Assembly (NCBI GenBank): GCA_003491925.1
Contig: DNAU01000048.1
Coordinates: 1 to 21,952, forward strand
DNA: 21,952 nt
From: Chloroflexota bacterium
GTDB taxonomy: Bacteria > Chloroflexota > Dormibacteria > Aeolococcales > Aeolococcaceae
Direction of reading: 5' to 3'
Below are positions 1 through 7,723 of the stretch, one piece after another. The position numbers and the translations under genes were made by a program. Positions within the stretch are counted from its first letter, which is position 1. Each line of letters opens with the position of its first letter. The notes below the pieces were generated by a model that did no database searches, was not told the DNA's origin, and saw nothing but the letters and a program-made list of their open reading frames with translations.

Positions 1-205
1 GAGCGGGCTGGCGGAGGTGGACGCCGCCCTGCGCGTGCGCGACGTGGTCCTGCCCGAAGGGGTGAGCCTGGCCGCCCACGTCGACCCCGACGAGGTGGTC
101 GTCAAGATCGCCGCGCTGCGGGCCGTGGTCGTCGAGGAGGCCGCCCCTGCCGCCGTCGAGGCCGAGGCCCCCGCAGCGGAGACGGAGGAGCCCGAGCAGG
201 GCTGA
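1..205 (+). CDS. rplY: 50S ribosomal protein L25 (Ctc/TL5 form), C-terminal end only
   Basis: The 5' end lies outside the window; the frame is open from base 2 and stops with TGA at 203-205, giving 67 residues. The segment RDVVLPEGVSLAAHVDPDEVVVKI resembles the last beta strands of the C-terminal TL5 domain of Ctc-type L25, where a 'LPEGV...D.D.VV..V' pattern is usual. It is followed by the typical disordered Ala/Glu/Pro-rich acidic tail (about residues 40-67). L25 binds 5S rRNA in the large ribosomal subunit. The identification rests only on this short C-terminal part and the acidic tail. A peptidyl-tRNA hydrolase gene often follows rplY, but none is present here. Confidence 0.72.
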   Translation, partial: SGLAEVDAALRVRDVVLPEGVSLAAHVDPDEVVVKIAALRAVVVEEAAPAAVEAEAPAAETEEPEQG

Positions 206-540
206 CCCGCCGGAGGTTGTCGCGCCGCGGTCACGGCCGGACGACGCTCCTGCAGCTTGCGCCACAACCGCAGGCCCAGTCGCGACGCCGTTTCACGGTG
301 TTCAAACGCGCGATTCACCCCACCCGGGGCAGAGCTAGCATCTGAGGTGCGGGGGCTCGCTCTCGCGAGCGACCCCCGCCCGGATGACGCCCCAGGGGGG
401 GGCCCGGTCGCTCGACCAGGTCCCGAGTGGGGGGTGGCGCGACCGTTGTGGAGCGCCACCCCAGCGGCCTCGAGCCCGATGCGTGCGCTCGGTGACCGCA
501 TACGACGGCCGGGCGCCAGTGCCGCTCCGCACGGTACGGT
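206..540. other. 335-nt intergenic gap after rplY
   Basis: No convincing gene was found. Short frames in both directions have no coding-like codon pattern and no ribosome binding site. A T-loop-like string near 297-312 does not fit a tRNA. The only clear structure is the hairpin at 349-379. At 535-540 the string TACGGT fits a TANNNT -10 box and lies exactly 6 nt before the ATG at 547. The gap therefore probably holds the rplY terminator and the promoter of the downstream membrane-protein gene. Confidence 0.5.
349..379 (+). terminator. Strong GC hairpin downstream of rplY
   Basis: A 7-bp stem GCGGGGG/CCCCCGC (349-355 with 373-379) is stacked, after one bulged C at 356, on a 6-bp stem TCGCTC/GAGCGA (357-362 with 367-372) closed by a TCGC tetraloop. 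That is 13 pairs in 31 nt. No T-run follows, so classical Rho-independent termination is not shown. T-less hairpin terminators are common in high-GC genomes. It lies about 145 nt after the rplY stop, so a leader element for the next gene is also possible. Confidence 0.45.
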
Positions 541-909
541 ATGGGCATGCCGGGTCTGATCCTGCTCGCCGTCCTCGTGGTCATCGCGCTGGCGGTGTGG
601 GCGGGGGTGGTGGCGGTCCACCATCTGCTCACCTGGCTGATCATCGGGCTGATCGCAGGCGCCCTGGCCGGGCGGCTGGTCCGCGGCCGCGGCCTCGGCT
701 GCCTGCTGGACATAGCCGTCGGTCTCGCCGGCGCGATCATCGGCGGGTTGATCATCCACTGGCTCGATCCCTCTCTGATCGCCGGCGGCGGGCTGGTTGG
801 CCTCGTCGAGGACGTCGTGGTCGCCTTCCTCGGGGCGGTGATCCTGCTCTGCGTGGTCCGCCTGTTCACCCCACGACGGGGACGCCGGCGGATCAGCGGC
901 CGAGCCTGA
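541..909 (+). CDS. GlsB/YeaQ/YmgE-like small membrane protein (transglycosylase-associated family)
   Basis: A 122-residue, very hydrophobic protein. An N-terminal membrane segment (about 5-26) is followed by the family-like pattern WLIIGLIAGALAGRLVRGRG (about 32-51), a Gly/Ala-rich helix (about 57-73: LAGAIIGGLI) and a final membrane segment (about 90-108). The tail is basic (PRRGRRRISGRA). Family members are usually about 80-90 residues with three helices; this one has an extra N-terminal helix. The family is linked to general stress responses, but its biochemical role is unknown. No Shine-Dalgarno sequence is seen. The ATG at 547 (Met3) sits 6 nt after a TANNNT box (535-540), so a leaderless start at 547 is as plausible as 541. 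The phosphatase gene begins 7 nt downstream, suggesting co-transcription. Confidence 0.72.
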   Translation: MGMPGLILLAVLVVIALAVWAGVVAVHHLLTWLIIGLIAGALAGRLVRGRGLGCLLDIAVGLAGAIIGGLIIHWLDPSLIAGGGLVGLVEDVVVAFLGAVILLCVVRLFTPRRGRRRISGRA

Positions 910-916
910 CCCGCCG

Positions 917-1549
917 GTGACGGGCAGCCTCTCCGCGCCCCCCTCCCGGTCCCCGTCCACTGGCCCCCATACCCAGCGGGTGGTGCTGGTGCGCCACGGC
1001 GAGACCGAGTGGAGCCGGACCGCACGTCACACCGGCCGGAGCGACGTCCCGCTCGACCCCGAGGGTGAGGCGCAGGCTCTTCGCCTCGGGCCCCGCCTCC
1101 GCGAGTGGAGGTTCGCCGCGGTGCTGTGCAGCCCGCTCCGGCGGGCCCGTCGCACCTGCGAGCTCGCCGGCCTAGCGGACGCCGCCCTCCCCGACCCCGA
1201 GATCCAGGAGTGGGACTACGGCAGCTACGAGGGACGCACCGCCGACGAGATCCGTGGCGAGCGTCCCGGCTGGGTGATCTGGGTCGACGGTGTTGTCGGC
1301 GGCGAGAGCCTCGGCGATGTGGGCCGGCGTGCCGACTCGGTGATCGAGCGGGTGCGCAGGGTGGAGGGCGACGTGGCCCTTTTCGCCCACGGCCACTTCC
1401 TGCGCATCATGGCCTCCCGGTGGTGCCTTCTCCCTCCGGTGGCGGGAGAGCGGCTGGCCCTCTCCCCGGCGTCGCTGTCGGTGCTCGGGTACGAGCGCGA
1501 CAACCCGGTCGTCTGGCTCTGGGACGACACCTGCCACCTCCGCGGGTGA
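917..1549 (+). CDS. Histidine phosphatase superfamily protein (phosphoglycerate mutase-like)
   Basis: A 210-residue branch-1 histidine phosphatase. VVLVRHGETEW at 22-32 carries the phosphate-accepting His27 in the RHG motif. SPLRRARRT (72-80) supplies the second phosphate-binding Arg. EWDYGSYEG (98-106) contains the usual acid residue, and ALFAHGHFLR (154-163) holds the second catalytic His158. The order and spacing are standard for cytosolic phosphatases such as CobC or broad-specificity sugar phosphatases; the substrate cannot be told. The GTG start at 917 lacks a ribosome binding site, but the gene lies 7 nt after the preceding stop, so translation may be coupled. A later GTG just before the VVLVRHG strand is an alternative start, and the first 18 residues look disordered. 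The next gene is convergent. Confidence 0.85.
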   Translation: MTGSLSAPPSRSPSTGPHTQRVVLVRHGETEWSRTARHTGRSDVPLDPEGEAQALRLGPRLREWRFAAVLCSPLRRARRTCELAGLADAALPDPEIQEWDYGSYEGRTADEIRGERPGWVIWVDGVVGGESLGDVGRRADSVIERVRRVEGDVALFAHGHFLRIMASRWCLLPPVAGERLALSPASLSVLGYERDNPVVWLWDDTCHLRG

Positions 1550-1627
1550 CCGGCTGCGGCGTTTTCCTCCCCCGAGCCGCCGGCCCCGGCTGGCGCAGCC
1601 CACGTCTCCCGCGGCGTGACCGGGGGG

Positions 1628-2932
1628 TCAGCCGCGCGGGGCGCGGGCGCGTCCGGGCTGCGGCGACGGTGGTGAGAAGCTGCGCTCACAGTCGACCCCG
1701 AGGGTCGCCAGCAACTCGCCGACGAAGTAGACCGGCCCGAGCGCGAGGACCAGCGGGCCGAGGGCGTCGAGGTTGATCGCCTCCAGACGCATCACCGCCC
1801 CCGCCCCCGGGACCCCGGCGGGCGGGCCACCCGGGACCGCGACCAGGGGCTGGCCGCGCAGGGCCTCGAGCAGGGGCGTCGCATCCCGATGGCGCGGGAT
1901 GAAGCTGAGCACCGAGCTGAGCGGGCCGGCTGTGGCCGCGGTGTGGGCCAGGGCCGCGGCGATCGCGCCCGGGTTGGTGGCGCAGTCGACGATCCATATC
2001 TGGTCGCCGCGCCGGTGCTGGCTGAGGCGGCCCGGCAGGCGGACGCTCCCGAGGACCTCCTCCAGCACCGCGGGGTGGGGCACCGGCCGCCCTCCCGCCG
2101 CGAGCAGGAGGTTGGCCGCGGTCAGGCCGAGGCGGGCGTTGACCGCGCCCAGACCGGGCACCGAGGGCAGCGGGCCGTTCCCCGCCTCGGGCCCGCTCTC
2201 CCCGCGGTCCGGGTGATACCCGCACCCGTGGGCTCGCGCCGCCTCCCGCACCGCGGCATCCGCCGCGGGGTCCTGCTGCACCGCCGCGATCACGTCGCGG
2301 GTGGCATCGGTGACGACCCCCGCCTTCTCGGCGGCGATCGCGCCCACGCTGTCACCAAGGACCCCCAGGTGCTCTGCGAGGACGGCGGTGACCACCACCG
2401 CCGCGGGGGCGACCAGCGAGACCTCATCGGAGGCGCCGCCCATCCCCGCCTCCAGCACGACCGCGTCGCAGCCGCGGTCGGTGAAGTGGCGCAGCGCGCT
2501 GAGGGTGAAGAGCCCGCTCGGGGAGAGGTAGCCGTCGTCCGGGAGCGACCCCGACACGCGGCGGAGGGTCGAAGCCACCCGGGTGACCAGGGCCTCGTAG
2601 TCGGGGCGGGCGATGGCGGCCCCGTCGACCCTGATGCGCTCGCGGTTGCTGCGCAGCCCCGGGCTGGTCAGGGTCCCCACCCGGAGCCCGCCGGCGGCGA
2701 GCGCCGCCGAGGCGAAGGTGGCCGCGGTCCCCTTGCCCTTGGACCCGACCACGGTGACGACCCGCTCGGGATGGGCTCGCCAGCCGTCGAGGTCGACGCC
2801 CAGATGCGGGGCGAGAGCCCGGGCACGCGGCAGGCTGCGCCGCAGCCCGGACGGCCGCCCCGCGATCCGCTCGGCGAAGAACGCCTGGTCGGTCTCAATC
2901 CGCTCGCGCCGCATCCCGGGTCGACCGTACAC
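1628..2932 (-). CDS. folC: FolC-like Mur ligase family protein (folylpolyglutamate/dihydrofolate synthase)
   Basis: A 434-residue protein within the usual FolC range. The P-loop reads VVGSKGKGTAATF (about 61-73), followed by TLTSPGLRSNRERIRVDG (88-104), which matches the FolC pattern 'YTSPHL...ERI..dG'. VVLEAGMGG (158-166) replaces 'E.GLGGRLDATN'. EHLGVLGDSVGAIAAEKAGVV (187-207) is the conserved central block with a metal/substrate His188 and the EKAG signature. LPGRLSQHRRG (299-309) and VDCATNPGA (315-323) mark the C-terminal Mur domain, where 'DGAHNP' is usual. It would ligate glutamate (and possibly pteroate) onto folate in the cytosol. Several signature positions are off consensus (GSKGKGT for TNGKGS, ASDEVS for RLDATN, ATNP for AHNP), so strict substrate type is uncertain. 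The GTG start at 2932 has a GGAGG 13 nt upstream, which is long spacing; the ATG at 2914 is the alternative. Confidence 0.75.
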   Translation of the reverse strand: MYGRPGMRRERIETDQAFFAERIAGRPSGLRRSLPRARALAPHLGVDLDGWRAHPERVVTVVGSKGKGTAATFASAALAAGGLRVGTLTSPGLRSNRERIRVDGAAIARPDYEALVTRVASTLRRVSGSLPDDGYLSPSGLFTLSALRHFTDRGCDAVVLEAGMGGASDEVSLVAPAAVVVTAVLAEHLGVLGDSVGAIAAEKAGVVTDATRDVIAAVQQDPAADAAVREAARAHGCGYHPDRGESGPEAGNGPLPSVPGLGAVNARLGLTAANLLLAAGGRPVPHPAVLEEVLGSVRLPGRLSQHRRGDQIWIVDCATNPGAIAAALAHTAATAGPLSSVLSFIPRHRDATPLLEALRGQPLVAVPGGPPAGVPGAGAVMRLEAINLDALGPLVLALGPVYFVGELLATLGVDCERSFSPPSPQPGRARAPRG

Positions 2933-3010
2933 GGAATCGTCCCCGCCTCCGGGCTCCCCGGTCGACGAATTGGCGGCGGCAACGTCCTGTTCCTTACGGG
3001 TATCATCCGC

Positions 3011-3080
3011 CGGGTTGGGACCCGCCCGGGGGGAGCGGTGTCAGGTCTCAGCAGCCGGGGTCGCCGCAGGCGACCCCCGG
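3011..3080 (+). promoter_or_regulatory. Hairpin-rich leader upstream of the LCP gene
   Basis: Two stem-loops lie in the 208-nt divergent gap between folC and the LCP gene. CGGGT-TGGG-ACCCG occupies 3011-3024. A very strong hairpin occupies 3055-3080: GGGGTCGCC (3057-3065) pairs perfectly with GGCGACCCC (3069-3077) over a GCA loop, and the stem extends by CC/GG past one bulged C. A possible -10 box TATCAT at 3001-3006 has no recognisable -35, so the hairpins would fall in the 5' leader. The LCP ribosome binding site GGAGG follows at 3126-3130. Whether this is an attenuator, an mRNA stabiliser or an operator is unknown. Confidence 0.4.
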
Positions 3081-3140
3081 GTCGAAACCGGCGTCGACCG
3101 TGCCGGGTGAACCGGTGCCCGAGACGGAGGTCGTACCAGC

Positions 3141-4283
3141 ATGAGCCAGGGTCGCTCCCCCGGAGGCCCGCCGCCCCCCGACCAGACGCAGCCCGGCCCC
3201 GCCGGGCCCTCGCGAGGCACCGCCCCCCGACGTCGGTCACGCCACTCCCGGCGCCGCGTCTCCCGCTGTGCGGTCCCGCTGCCCCGACTGCGCTGGGTCG
3301 CGCTGGTGGTCATCGGCTTCCTCCTCTCCGGGGTGGGCGGCGCGGTCAGCTTCTTCTGGCCGACCATCACCGCGGCGGTCGGCGCCACCGGTCACACCAT
3401 CCAGGTGACCATCCCCTCCCCGGTTCCGGGGAGCCCCACCGCCAACCCGACCGCCGTGCCCGGGTCGGGCGCCCCCTTCACCGTGCTGCTGATGGGCTCC
3501 GACAACGACGGCAAGTTCACCGCCGCCGGCGGCACCTCCGGCTTCTGCTGCACCCAGTCGATGATCCTGATCCGAATCGACCCCATGGCGGGGAGCGTGA
3601 CCATGCTCTCCCTCCCCCGCGACCTCTACGTGCCGCTCTCGACCGGCGGCGAGGGCAAGGTCTCGACGGCGTTCGGGTTCGCCGGTGGTGGCACCAAGGG
3701 GATCGACGCCGAGATCGCCACCGTCGAGCGGGACTTCCAGGTGCAGGTGGACCACTACGTCTGGATCGGCCTGCAGGGTCTCATCAACCTCATCGACGAG
3801 GTGGGCGGCATCGACATCGTGGCCAGCCACCCGGTGATGGACGACGACTACCCGTATGACGTCGAGGGCAGCACCAACCCCTTCGCCGCCGACCGGGTCG
3901 CGGTGCTCCCCGGCGCCCAGCACATGGACGGGGTGGAGGCGATGGAGTACGTGCGCTCGCGGCACGACGACATCTCCGAGGATCTCGGGCGCACCGTGCG
4001 CCAGCAGCAGGTCCTGGTCGCGCTGCGTCAGAAGCTCTCCGGGCTCAGCATCGGGGACATCAACGACATCGCCTCGGCGCTGAGCGGCGAGGTGCTCACC
4101 GACGTGCCGCTCACCCAGTTCCCCACCCTCCTTGGTCTGGCCAAGGACATCGATCAGGGGAACATCCAGCACGTCTTCCTCACCCAGTTCAGCTCGGCCA
4201 CCCTGCCCGTGGTGGGGGACGTCGAGGTGCCCGACATGAGCGCCATCCTCCAGGTGGTCCACCAGTACTTCCCCGCGACGTGA
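3141..4283 (+). CDS. LytR-CpsA-Psr (LCP) family cell-envelope glycopolymer transferase, variant active site
   Basis: A 380-residue protein with a Pro/Arg-rich cytoplasmic N-terminus (1-50), one membrane helix (about 51-73), a Pro/Thr-rich linker and an extracytoplasmic LCP domain (about 112-330). Visible landmarks are FTVLLMGSD (113-121), MLSLPRDLYVPL (155-166), VGGIDI (221-226), AMEYVRSRHDD (267-277) and LGRTVRQQQVL (282-292), the conserved Arg-rich block. LCP enzymes move polyprenyl-phosphate-linked glycopolymers onto peptidoglycan or surface proteins. The strand that normally carries Arg-x-Asp, which helps bind Mg2+/pyrophosphate, reads FCCTQSM here (135-141), so activity may be altered. 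The ATG start is supported by GGAGG at 3126-3130, 10 nt upstream. The stop overlaps the next start (GTGA), indicating an operon with the beta-propeller gene. Confidence 0.88.
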   Translation: MSQGRSPGGPPPPDQTQPGPAGPSRGTAPRRRSRHSRRRVSRCAVPLPRLRWVALVVIGFLLSGVGGAVSFFWPTITAAVGATGHTIQVTIPSPVPGSPTANPTAVPGSGAPFTVLLMGSDNDGKFTAAGGTSGFCCTQSMILIRIDPMAGSVTMLSLPRDLYVPLSTGGEGKVSTAFGFAGGGTKGIDAEIATVERDFQVQVDHYVWIGLQGLINLIDEVGGIDIVASHPVMDDDYPYDVEGSTNPFAADRVAVLPGAQHMDGVEAMEYVRSRHDDISEDLGRTVRQQQVLVALRQKLSGLSIGDINDIASALSGEVLTDVPLTQFPTLLGLAKDIDQGNIQHVFLTQFSSATLPVVGDVEVPDMSAILQVVHQYFPAT

Positions 4284-5446
4284 GCCGCCCGCGCAAACTG
4301 CTGACCGGGATCGTGCTGCTGGCGCTGATGGCCGCCTTCGGCGTCGGGGTCAACCGGTTCCTGGCGAGCCGCGACGGCAGCGCCTTCGTCCGCCCCAAGG
4401 ACCCGACCCAGGTCCACGTGGCGCCCCAGCTCAGCCTCCCCGGGACCATCTTCTTCGCCGACGGCGGGGGGCTCTTCTCCCTCACCGGCACCAAGGTGAC
4501 CCAGCTCCAGCCGCAGGGCAAGGGGTGGACGGAGCCGGTGCTCCTCCCCGACGGCACCGGTCTGCTGGCGGTCAAGGTCACCCCCGGCTACTACTCGGAC
4601 CTCTACGAGCTCCGCCTGACCGGTGCCGTCGAGGAGCAGCTCAGCCACGACTCGGGCAAGGTCACCGCCACCAGCCTGGGGGCGGACGACTGGCTCTCCT
4701 ACCCGGCGGTGGGGCCCGGCAACACTCTCTACTTCAGCTACGACTACCCCAAGGGGAATGTCGACGACCCCTCGCAGTGCTGCTACCAGGTGGACCTCTC
4801 GATCTGGGAGACGGCGCTCGGCACCGAGATCGACCGCAGCAACGTGCAGAAGCAGGACGGCATCACCCAGGAGAGCTGGGCCAATTACTACACCGGCGGG
4901 GACGTCAGCCCGGTGCCCTTGGACGGCGGCGGTCTCCTCTACGTCGACTACGAGTCGGCGTACGGCGACACCGGTCAGCTCAGCACCCCCATGCCCAGCG
5001 CGGTCCCGGGCACCGAGGTCAGCCAGATCCGCATGGATCCCAAACCCCTCTACAACACCGAGGGCTCCGACGGCGCCGCCCTGACCCAGCCGGAGGACGA
5101 CTGCGCCCAGCCGGCGCTGAACCCCGCCCAGACCGAGATCGCGATGATCTGCACCCCCGTCGTGAACGGGGCGCCGAGCAGCACTGAGTCCGACCTGGTG
5201 GTGGCCAGCTTCGACGCCGCCACCGGCACTCTCGGCCCCCTGGACCGCCTGGTCGTCGGGACCATGGCGGCCTCGCCGGCGTGGTCGCCCGACGGCACCG
5301 ACCTCATCTACCTGGCCCCCGAGGCGGGGGACGGGTACTTCGAGCTCTGGTACCTCAAGGGGGCGGCGACCGCCACCCCGTCCCTGGCGAAGCAGGTCAC
5401 CAGCGACCTGGACCTCGACGGCTCGGCACCGGTCTGGACCACCTGA
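4280..5446 (+). CDS. Membrane-anchored TolB/PD40-like beta-propeller protein
   Basis: A 388-residue protein starting at GTG 4280, which overlaps the LCP stop by 4 nt (GTGA), so the two are translationally coupled. An N-terminal signal-anchor helix (about 6-25, IVLLALMAAFGVGV) precedes an extracytoplasmic domain with repeated beta-strand blades. WTEPVLLPDGTGLLAVK (83-99) and SPAWSPDGTDLIYLAPE (about 332-348) are PD40/WD40-like 'P.wSPDG..i.y' units, and the C-terminus SAPVWTT resembles a closing blade. At 165-170 it carries SQCCYQ, a double Cys resembling the CCTQ of its LCP partner. No catalytic motif is visible. By context it may scaffold or regulate the LCP enzyme at the cell surface; this is inference from coupling only. 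Confidence 0.7.
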   Translation: MSRPRKLLTGIVLLALMAAFGVGVNRFLASRDGSAFVRPKDPTQVHVAPQLSLPGTIFFADGGGLFSLTGTKVTQLQPQGKGWTEPVLLPDGTGLLAVKVTPGYYSDLYELRLTGAVEEQLSHDSGKVTATSLGADDWLSYPAVGPGNTLYFSYDYPKGNVDDPSQCCYQVDLSIWETALGTEIDRSNVQKQDGITQESWANYYTGGDVSPVPLDGGGLLYVDYESAYGDTGQLSTPMPSAVPGTEVSQIRMDPKPLYNTEGSDGAALTQPEDDCAQPALNPAQTEIAMICTPVVNGAPSSTESDLVVASFDAATGTLGPLDRLVVGTMAASPAWSPDGTDLIYLAPEAGDGYFELWYLKGAATATPSLAKQVTSDLDLDGSAPVWTT

Positions 5447-5490
5447 GCCCGCCGGGCATCCCCGCGGCCGCCTCTCCGTGCAGCTCAGAC

Positions 5491-5538
5491 CCGGTCCAGA
5501 GACCGGAGAGGCCCGGCCCTGAGGGGTCGGGCCTCCGG
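5491..5538 (+). terminator. Terminator-like overlapping hairpins after the LCP operon
   Basis: Starting 45 nt after the propeller stop, CCGGTC-CAGA-GACCGG (5491-5506) forms a perfect 6-bp hairpin. A larger hairpin (5503-5538) pairs CCGGAG+GCCCG (two-base bulge at 5509-5510) with CGGGC+CTCCGG and continues inward with a G.T pair and three C-G pairs over a TGAG loop, about 15 pairs in all. The two share the CCGG at 5503-5506, so they exclude each other. No T-run follows on the plus strand. Position suggests an end-of-operon element. Confidence 0.55.
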
Positions 5539-5554
5539 CGAAGGAGAAGGCGCC

Positions 5555-5607
5555 CAGCCGGCTTCAAGATGTAGTGGGTCTTACCGGCTGCTGGCACAAC
5601 ATCTTGA
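5555..5607. repeat. Two interlocking inverted repeats (pseudoknot topology)
   Basis: Arm A, CAGCCGG (5555-5561), is the exact reverse complement of A', CCGGCTG (5584-5590). Arm B, TCAAGATGT (5564-5572), is the exact reverse complement of B', ACATCTTGA (5599-5607). The order A-B-A'-B' means that both can pair at once only as a pseudoknot; otherwise they are alternatives. The segment is less GC-rich than its surroundings. It lies between the convergent LCP operon and ftsH-like gene, about 110 nt past the former's stop and 80 nt past the latter's stop. Function unknown. Confidence 0.5.
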
Positions 5608-5686
5608 TAACTTCTGAGGGGGTGTGTCAAGCGCCGTCCGGCGGGGTCGCCCTCTCCCGCCCGGCCCCCCCGAGAGTGACCCGGAC

Positions 5687-7723
5687 CTACCCCGACAGCC
5701 CGCCCGGCCCGGGGTGTCCCCCCAGGGCGGAGGCGGCGGCGCGGAGGAGCGTGCGCAGCCAGGGTGGCGGACCGCTGGGCCGCGTGCCTGTCCCGGCGGG
5801 GACGGTGGCCGGCCTCGGTGGGGGCGGGCTCGCCGCCCGAGCGACGGCGGCCACCGCCGGTTCGACCGGCGGCCGGGGCGGGACGAGCGCGACGACTCCA
5901 CGCAGCTCGACCGTGGCGTGCGAGGCGATCACCTCGACCAGCTCCGCCCCGGTCATCGTCTCCACCTCCAGCAGCCGAGCCGCCAGGTCGTCGAGGAGAT
6001 CTCTCCGGGCGCCGAGGATGGTGCGGGCCCGACCCAGGGCCTCATCGAGGAGCCGGTCGACCTCGGCGTCCACCCGGCGGCCCAGCTCGTCCGAATGGAG
6101 GTGGGCAAGCGCCGCCTCCCCCGCCTCCACGACGCGCACCCCGAGGCCTGACATCCCCAGCTCGGTCACCATCTGGCGGGCGAGCTGGGTCGCCTTGAGG
6201 AGGTCGTCGGCGCCTCCGGTGGTGATGTCGTCCTGACCCAGCACGAGCTCCTCCGCGACGCGGCCCCCGAGCAGGCCGGCGAGCCGGTTGCGCAGCTGCG
6301 ACTTCGAGCCCAGGGCTCGGTCGTTCTCGGGGACGGTGAGCGTCCAACCCAGGGAGCGCCCCCGGCCGACGATGCTGACCCGGCGCACCGGGTCGGTGCC
6401 CGGCAGCGCGGTGAGGACCAGGGCGTGGCCCATCTCGTGGTACGCGATGGTGCGCCGCTCGTCGAGGCTGAGCAGCCGTCCTCGGCGCTCGGGGCCGGCG
6501 AGCACCCGGTCGACCGCCGCCTCGAGCTGGCGCATGCCGATCTCGGGGAGCTGTTCGCGTGCCGCCAGCAGCGCCGCCTCGTTGATCAGGTTGGCGAGGT
6601 CGGCTCCGGTGAAGCCGGCGGTCCGACGGGCCAGCAGACCGAGGTCGGCGTCGGGGGCCAGGGGCTTGCCGCGGGCGTGGACGGCGAGGATCGCCTCCCG
6701 GCCGGTGACGTCGGGCGGGTCGACCGTCACCTGGCGGTCGAATCTCCCCGGTCGCAGCAGCGCCTCGTCGAGCACGTCGGCTCGGTTGGTGGCCCCGATG
6801 ACCACGATCCGAGCCCCCTGGTCGAAGCCGTCCAGCTCGACGAGGAGCTGGTTGAGGGTCTGCTCGCGCTCCTCGTGGCCGAGGTGCACCCCCACGCCGG
6901 CCCGGCGCCGGCCCACCGCGTCGATCTCATCCACGAAGACGATGCAGGGCGCCGCCTTCCGGGCCTTCCGGAAGAGGTCGCGCACCCGCGCCGCGCCCAC
7001 CCCGACGAACATCTCGACGAACTCCGACCCGGAGACCGAGAGGAAGGCGCAATCGGCCTCGCCGGCGACGGCTCGTGCCAGCAGGGTCTTGCCGGTGCCC
7101 GGCGGCCCGATCAGGAGGACCCCCTTGGGCACCCGGGCACCCAGCTCGCGGTAGCGATCGGGGTCGCGGAGGAAGGCGACCAGCTCGCCCATCTCGAGCT
7201 TGGCATCGTCGCAGCCGGCGACGTCGGCGAAGCAGCTGAGCGGCTGGTCGCCGCCGACCACCCGCGTCCGCGAGCGCAGCAGCCGCACCGTGCCTCCGCC
7301 CGGCCGCCAGTAGAGGATGACGATGACCATCACGATGATCAGCGTCGGCACCAGCACCAGCAGGAGGGTGCTGGTGGGGATCCCGTTGTCGGTGGTGAAG
7401 TTGCTGAAGTGATCGGTGGCGAAGACGCTGAGCACCAGCCCCTGCCCGTCCTGGGGCAGCGGGGTCACGTGCTCGCCTCCGGCCGCGTCCCACCAGGTCA
7501 CCTGGCCGGTCCCCACCTGGGCGGCCTGGGCGGCGTTGAGCGAGATCTGGTCCTGGAGCGACCCCGTCCCGTCCTCGCTGTTGAGCACGGCCTGGGTTAG
7601 CGTTCCCAGGCTGGCCTGGGGCGGCGCCGGCGGCTGATCCCGGATGTTGACGAAGACCAGCACCACCAGGGCGAGGAAGGCCGCCCAGAGGCTGAGCAGG
7701 AGCACCTGCCGGCGCGTGGACAT
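5687..7723 (-). CDS. ftsH: FtsH-type membrane AAA+ zinc metalloprotease
   Basis: A 678-residue protein with two membrane helices (about 7-27 and 117-138) flanking a short extracytoplasmic domain. The AAA+ module has Walker A GPPGTGKT (206-213), pore loop FVEMFVGVG (235-243), Walker B IVFVDEID (261-268) and second-region-of-homology [20 protein letters not shown] (311-330). The M41 protease domain has HEMGH (429-433, the HExxH zinc site) and a third-ligand Asp in [10 protein letters not shown] (503-512). Such hexameric proteases extract and degrade membrane and short-lived cytosolic proteins. The last about 65 residues are Pro/Ala/Arg-rich and disordered, an unusual tail. ATG 7723 has no strong Shine-Dalgarno. 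Whether this is the main FtsH or a paralogue cannot be told. It stands alone, 254 nt downstream of apbE on the same strand. Confidence 0.93.
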   Translation of the reverse strand: MSTRRQVLLLSLWAAFLALVVLVFVNIRDQPPAPPQASLGTLTQAVLNSEDGTGSLQDQISLNAAQAAQVGTGQVTWWDAAGGEHVTPLPQDGQGLVLSVFATDHFSNFTTDNGIPTSTLLLVLVPTLIIVMVIVILYWRPGGGTVRLLRSRTRVVGGDQPLSCFADVAGCDDAKLEMGELVAFLRDPDRYRELGARVPKGVLLIGPPGTGKTLLARAVAGEADCAFLSVSGSEFVEMFVGVGAARVRDLFRKARKAAPCIVFVDEIDAVGRRRAGVGVHLGHEEREQTLNQLLVELDGFDQGARIVVIGATNRADVLDEALLRPGRFDRQVTVDPPDVTGREAILAVHARGKPLAPDADLGLLARRTAGFTGADLANLINEAALLAAREQLPEIGMRQLEAAVDRVLAGPERRGRLLSLDERRTIAYHEMGHALVLTALPGTDPVRRVSIVGRGRSLGWTLTVPENDRALGSKSQLRNRLAGLLGGRVAEELVLGQDDITTGGADDLLKATQLARQMVTELGMSGLGVRVVEAGEAALAHLHSDELGRRVDAEVDRLLDEALGRARTILGARRDLLDDLAARLLEVETMTGAELVEVIASHATVELRGVVALVPPRPPVEPAVAAVARAASPPPPRPATVPAGTGTRPSGPPPWLRTLLRAAASALGGHPGPGGLSG

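Noticed and set aside
297..315. TTCAAAC string in the rplY downstream gap, as a possible tRNA T-loop
   Set aside because: The base after the loop is G instead of the required C, and no cloverleaf can be drawn.
1889..3859. A 656-codon plus-strand frame over folC and the start of the LCP gene
   Set aside because: It runs across the divergent promoter region and two real genes in other frames, and shows no recognisable domain.
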